DNA of 64,000 nt from positions 3,464,501-3,528,500 of the forward strand of contig JAGVVL010000018.1 in the NCBI GenBank assembly GCA_018287875.1, written 5' to 3'. A program made the translations under genes and the position numbers. How positions within the stretch are numbered: the stretch's first letter is position 1; each line of letters opens with the position of its first letter. Below are positions 61,433 to 64,000 of the stretch, piece by piece. Under the pieces are notes generated by a model. It saw only the letters and a program-made list of their open reading frames with translations. It made no database searches and was not told the DNA's origin. This DNA is from Nigrospora sphaerica. Its lineage: Eukaryota > Ascomycota > Sordariomycetes > Amphisphaeriales > Apiosporaceae.

Positions 61433-62515
61433 TTCTGATGAGCGCAGGAGAGAAGACCGGTACAGATTGCATTCCAGTGCTGGCCGGGCGCTCAAGCGAG
61501 GGGCCTTGCGATGGAGCGAGAAGGGAAGTAGCAGAAAGGACTAGGCAGCGCGAGGCACTTGGTTCCCGGGAGTCTACGAGGCCCGGGAGATGAAGAAACT
61601 CCCCAGCCGGCTCTCAGCCTCGATTTGCGTCATGCGGCAAAGGCATACAGCCACCAAGCTCGCCCATATTATCTCAGCTCTCGCCATCGGTTGAGATGGA
61701 AACTGACAGTCAAAAGCGGGGGCGGCTGACTTTCTAAGTGCCCTGCATTGGGACCCGTCTTACCTGCAGCTCCTTTGCTTACACATAGGCCAGAAATATG
61801 ATAGATCCCCCACGCCAGCGTGGGCGAAGCCGTGGAAAAGAGTGCTTTATTGCATAAGACCCTTGGGCGTGGGGAGGCATGTACTGGAGTTGAATCCCAT
61901 GTACCTTCGATCCAGCGCTAGCGACCCAGGGGGGAGGATCGGCAGAGGTGTCTGGGTTCTGGCGCCGGGCGTGTGCCACCGATTTCCGATTGGGCGGGAG
62001 CGGGAGCCTTGCATATCGTCGCTCCGACCCATTGATTCGCTTCGACCTATTGATTCGCTCCGGCCCATTGATTCGTCGGATGACCATACGGTCGATACGG
62101 CCTGGTCGGCCTGGTCGGCCTGGTCTGACTGCATACAGCTCGGCGAACGGGGCCCCCGAACTGGCCGTCGAAGGCGAGAGAGGGGGGGGGAGAGAGCTCC
62201 GCAGTTGTCGCTTCCCCCTGTTCGGACCCGAGCCGGGGGCGAAACCGTGTCACGCAGCCACTGCAGACTGCAGATCATCGAGCGCCGGGATTCGCCGGGA
62301 AGTCGCCAGAGCCGCCGAGGTCTCGTTGCTCGTTGTCGCTGGCCATGGGACCGACGACGAGACCACTCCGGTATCTCGAGGCTCCCCCTTCTCTCGAGCA
62401 TCTTGGTCCCTCGGAAAACTGCTCTTTCTGTCCATTCCTCGTCCGTTATCGAGAAAACCCACGCTCCCATTGCCCTCTTGCCTCGCTTTCCCGTCGCTTC
62501 ACGCAGCCCCCCATC
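61433..62515. promoter_or_regulatory. Divergent promoter region of the two UstYa-like genes
   Basis: 1.08 kb between divergent starts. It contains three 18-bp tandem units (62021-62074, GCTCCGACCCATTGATTC and variants) and three 9-bp GGCCTGGTC units (62099-62125). The flanking sequence before 62516 is CT-rich. No coding sequence is evident. Such arrangement would permit co-regulation. Confidence 0.5.
62021..62074 (+). repeat. Three 18-bp tandem repeats in the divergent promoter
   Basis: Units 62021-62038, 62039-62056 and 62057-62074, consensus GCTYCGRCCYATTGATTC; a further 9-bp repeat GGCCTGGTC (three copies) follows at 62099-62125. Confidence 0.85.
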
Positions 62516-63498
62516 ATGGACTCTGCGAGCTACGCCAAATTATCCGCCCACGACGGTGATGACTTGTCCGACGGCACGTCGACGATGCCCACGCCAACAA
62601 GGCCATGGGCAGCCCGATGCGCAGCCGCCTTTCGTATCTTCCGATATCTTCTTGAGATAGCCCTCTTTTTCTCCGTCGTGGCCCTCCTCTTGTCGCTTAA
62701 ACAAGACCGCGCCGAGCAGTGCCCCTCGACCAATTTGAAGACCATGCCTCATTGTAATGCGCCAGCTCCTAGCAAAGCACAGCCCAAGTTCCTAGTTCTA
62801 ACGTCTGTAAACGCAAGTCGCGACCAAGGGGGTTCTCTTCGAGGCAGACGAGAACTTCATCAGCGCCGCCACCTTTTCCAACATGTCGGCTCTGTACGCT
62901 ACGCGGAAATACTGGACGCGAATGACTGTCCGTAAGTACAATGGAGGGGTCGTGTTCACCGAGTCCTCCCCCCGGCGTCTGCTAACAACGTCCGCGTAGG
63001 GGGACGCGGGGCCATCGTCGTCGACCCGGCCGACCGCGCGGGCCTGTCGGACCCCTACGAGATGCCCATCCCCGAGAACGAGCGCAAGGGCGACGGACGC
63101 AGCAAGGAGGAGGTCTACATGGTCGCCGTGTTCCACCAGCTCCACTGCCTGGTGCGTGTGCTACTCACATACCCCCCCACCAAACCCTCCCGCCGCCCCG
63201 ATGGCCACGAGTTGGCTCTAGGTACCTTCTTTGCTGACCTTGACAGTCCACGCTGATGACCTCCTACGGGCACGCCGTCATCGAGGGCAAGGCGCCCGCG
63301 GACTTGGACCACGACGCCCACTGCTTCGACCTGCTGCGCCAGTCCCTGCTCTGCGCGGCCGACACCACGGTCGAGGGGCAGACGGGCTACGGCGTCGGCT
63401 GGGGCACGGTACACCAGTGCAAAGACATGAATGCTATTAGAACGTGGGTGGAAAGCCGGGCCGGGTTTGCAGGGCATCACTTTCCCGGGGCACTGTAG
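62516..63498 (+). CDS. UstYa-like (DUF3328) oxidase, copy 2
   Basis: Four exons: 62516-62753, 62818-62931, 63000-63151, 63247-63498; 251 aa. Cytosolic tail MDSASYAKLSAHDGDDLSDG, membrane helix at about 44-61 (YLLEIALFFSVVALLLSL), lumenal domain with NFISAATFSNMSALYATRKYWTRM, RGRGAIVVDPADRAGLSDPYEM, the first HxxHC (FHQLHCL) ending exon 3, and the second (HDAHCFDLLRQSLLC) in exon 4, then GYGVGWGTVHQCKDMNAIRTW. It belongs to the 'RG-G-I-V' subgroup, distinct from copy 1, so the two enzymes probably act at different steps or as a pair. Intron 1 was chosen because only a donor at 62754 (GTAATG) with the CTAAC branch site restores the frame; the first 80 residues are less certain than the rest. 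Confidence 0.88.
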
Positions 63499-63524
63499 TC
63501 AATTACCAACTAGCACGGATGTAT

Positions 63525-64000
63525 CTAGCTCAGGGGTTTATCATCAAGTCCATTTGCTAGCTGTCCCCGGCTCGGCTCGCACGACGGGAACTTCCTGAAG
63601 ATGCGCGTGTTCAGCGCGCCGGCGCCGGCGCCGGCGTCGTCGTCGCCCTCCATTAGCAGCATGCGCTCGCAGTGCAGCGTGTGGTTGTAGTTCGCGATGT
63701 AGCCGTCGACGGGGCCCCCGCGGGCCACGGCGCGGTGCAGCTTCTTCCACATGAAGGTGCAGTGGCGGCGGTGGTAGCGCGCCGACACGAAGAGGTCGGC
63801 CTCGCCGCGGAGCACGTCGGCGCGCGCCACGGGCCGCGTCGCGTTCTGGTCCGCGAACCACCGGGCCGAACCGGCGCCCGCCTCGAACTCGCGCGTGAGC
63901 TCGCCGTCGAAGCACGCCGGCGCCAGCCACGAGAAGCTCATGACGTCGAAGCGGCAGCCCCGGGCCGTCGCCTCGGCCGCCGTGGCGCCGCAGGGGGACG
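63525..64000 (-). CDS. Conserved fungal Cys/His-rich protein, 5' part outside window
   Basis: The minus-strand frame is open to the window edge; only about 158 C-terminal residues are visible, ending with TGA at 63525. Landmarks: CGATAAEATARGCRFDVMSFSWLAPACFD, VSARYHRRHCTFMWKKLHRAV, and YIANYNHTLHCERMLL. The spaced Cys/His motifs (RGCxFDxxSFxW, HHCxxMWxKxH, HTxHC) are those of a large uncharacterised fungal membrane-protein family that resembles, but is not the same as, the UstYa group. It is convergent with UstYa copy 2 (26 bp between stops). Whether it belongs to the biosynthetic locus cannot be judged without the next window. Confidence 0.7.
   Translation of the reverse strand, partial: SPCGATAAEATARGCRFDVMSFSWLAPACFDGELTREFEAGAGSARWFADQNATRPVARADVLRGEADLFVSARYHRRHCTFMWKKLHRAVARGGPVDGYIANYNHTLHCERMLLMEGDDDAGAGAGALNTRIFRKFPSCEPSRGQLANGLDDKPLS

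Overview
The window is from a filamentous ascomycete (Pezizomycotina, most likely a Sordariomycete). The evidence is GC-rich coding DNA, short 50-110 bp introns with GTNNGN donors and CTAAC/CTGAC-like branch points, fungus-restricted families (HET, UstYa/DUF3328, FSH1, fungal rhodopsin-like, cutinase), and a transposon decayed by C-to-T changes of the repeat-induced point mutation (RIP) type. Most genes are multi-exon; I assembled the splice structures by hand and checked phases where stated. Nothing was searched against a database.

Left third (1-16.7 kb). The tail of a secreted beta-propeller (SMP-30-like) protein is followed by an FSH1/LovG-type serine hydrolase (minus) divergent from a four-exon highly reducing polyketide synthase (KS-AT-DH-psiKR-ER-KR-ACP, 2204 aa, no C-methyltransferase). 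The hydrolase is a plausible product-releasing partner of the PKS. A fungal rhodopsin-like seven-helix membrane protein and a cutinase follow.

Middle (17-47 kb). Housekeeping and secreted-enzyme genes lie among long empty or decayed stretches: a broken unknown gene, a 5'-truncated AAA ATPase with a very long polyglutamine tail, a fungal-specific hypothetical protein, a small Cys-rich protein, an AIF/AMID-like flavoprotein, a mitochondrial release factor 1, a serine carboxypeptidase, a tail-anchored hypothetical, a type II membrane lectin-like protein, a mucin-like membrane-protein pseudogene, an alpha/beta hydrolase, a DUF3632-like pseudogene and a GH92 mannosidase.

47.5-50.5 kb is a complete 3056-bp Mutator-like (MULE) transposon with identical 97-bp terminal inverted repeats and a 9-bp target duplication. 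Its 831-codon transposase frame is interrupted by 13 stops, all TAA/TAG, and no frameshift.

Right end (52.5-64 kb). A HET-domain protein and an APH-fold phosphotransferase precede the most interesting locus: a 182-aa secreted precursor made of six near-identical 25-residue repeats ending in AGWLYI-K(E/K)R, then two UstYa-like (DUF3328) oxidase genes transcribed divergently, then a third conserved Cys/His-rich protein running off the right edge. This is the architecture of a fungal dikaritin-type RiPP cluster (the ustiloxin/phomopsin/victorin class), with a core sequence I do not recognise from a described product. The cluster probably continues beyond position 64000.
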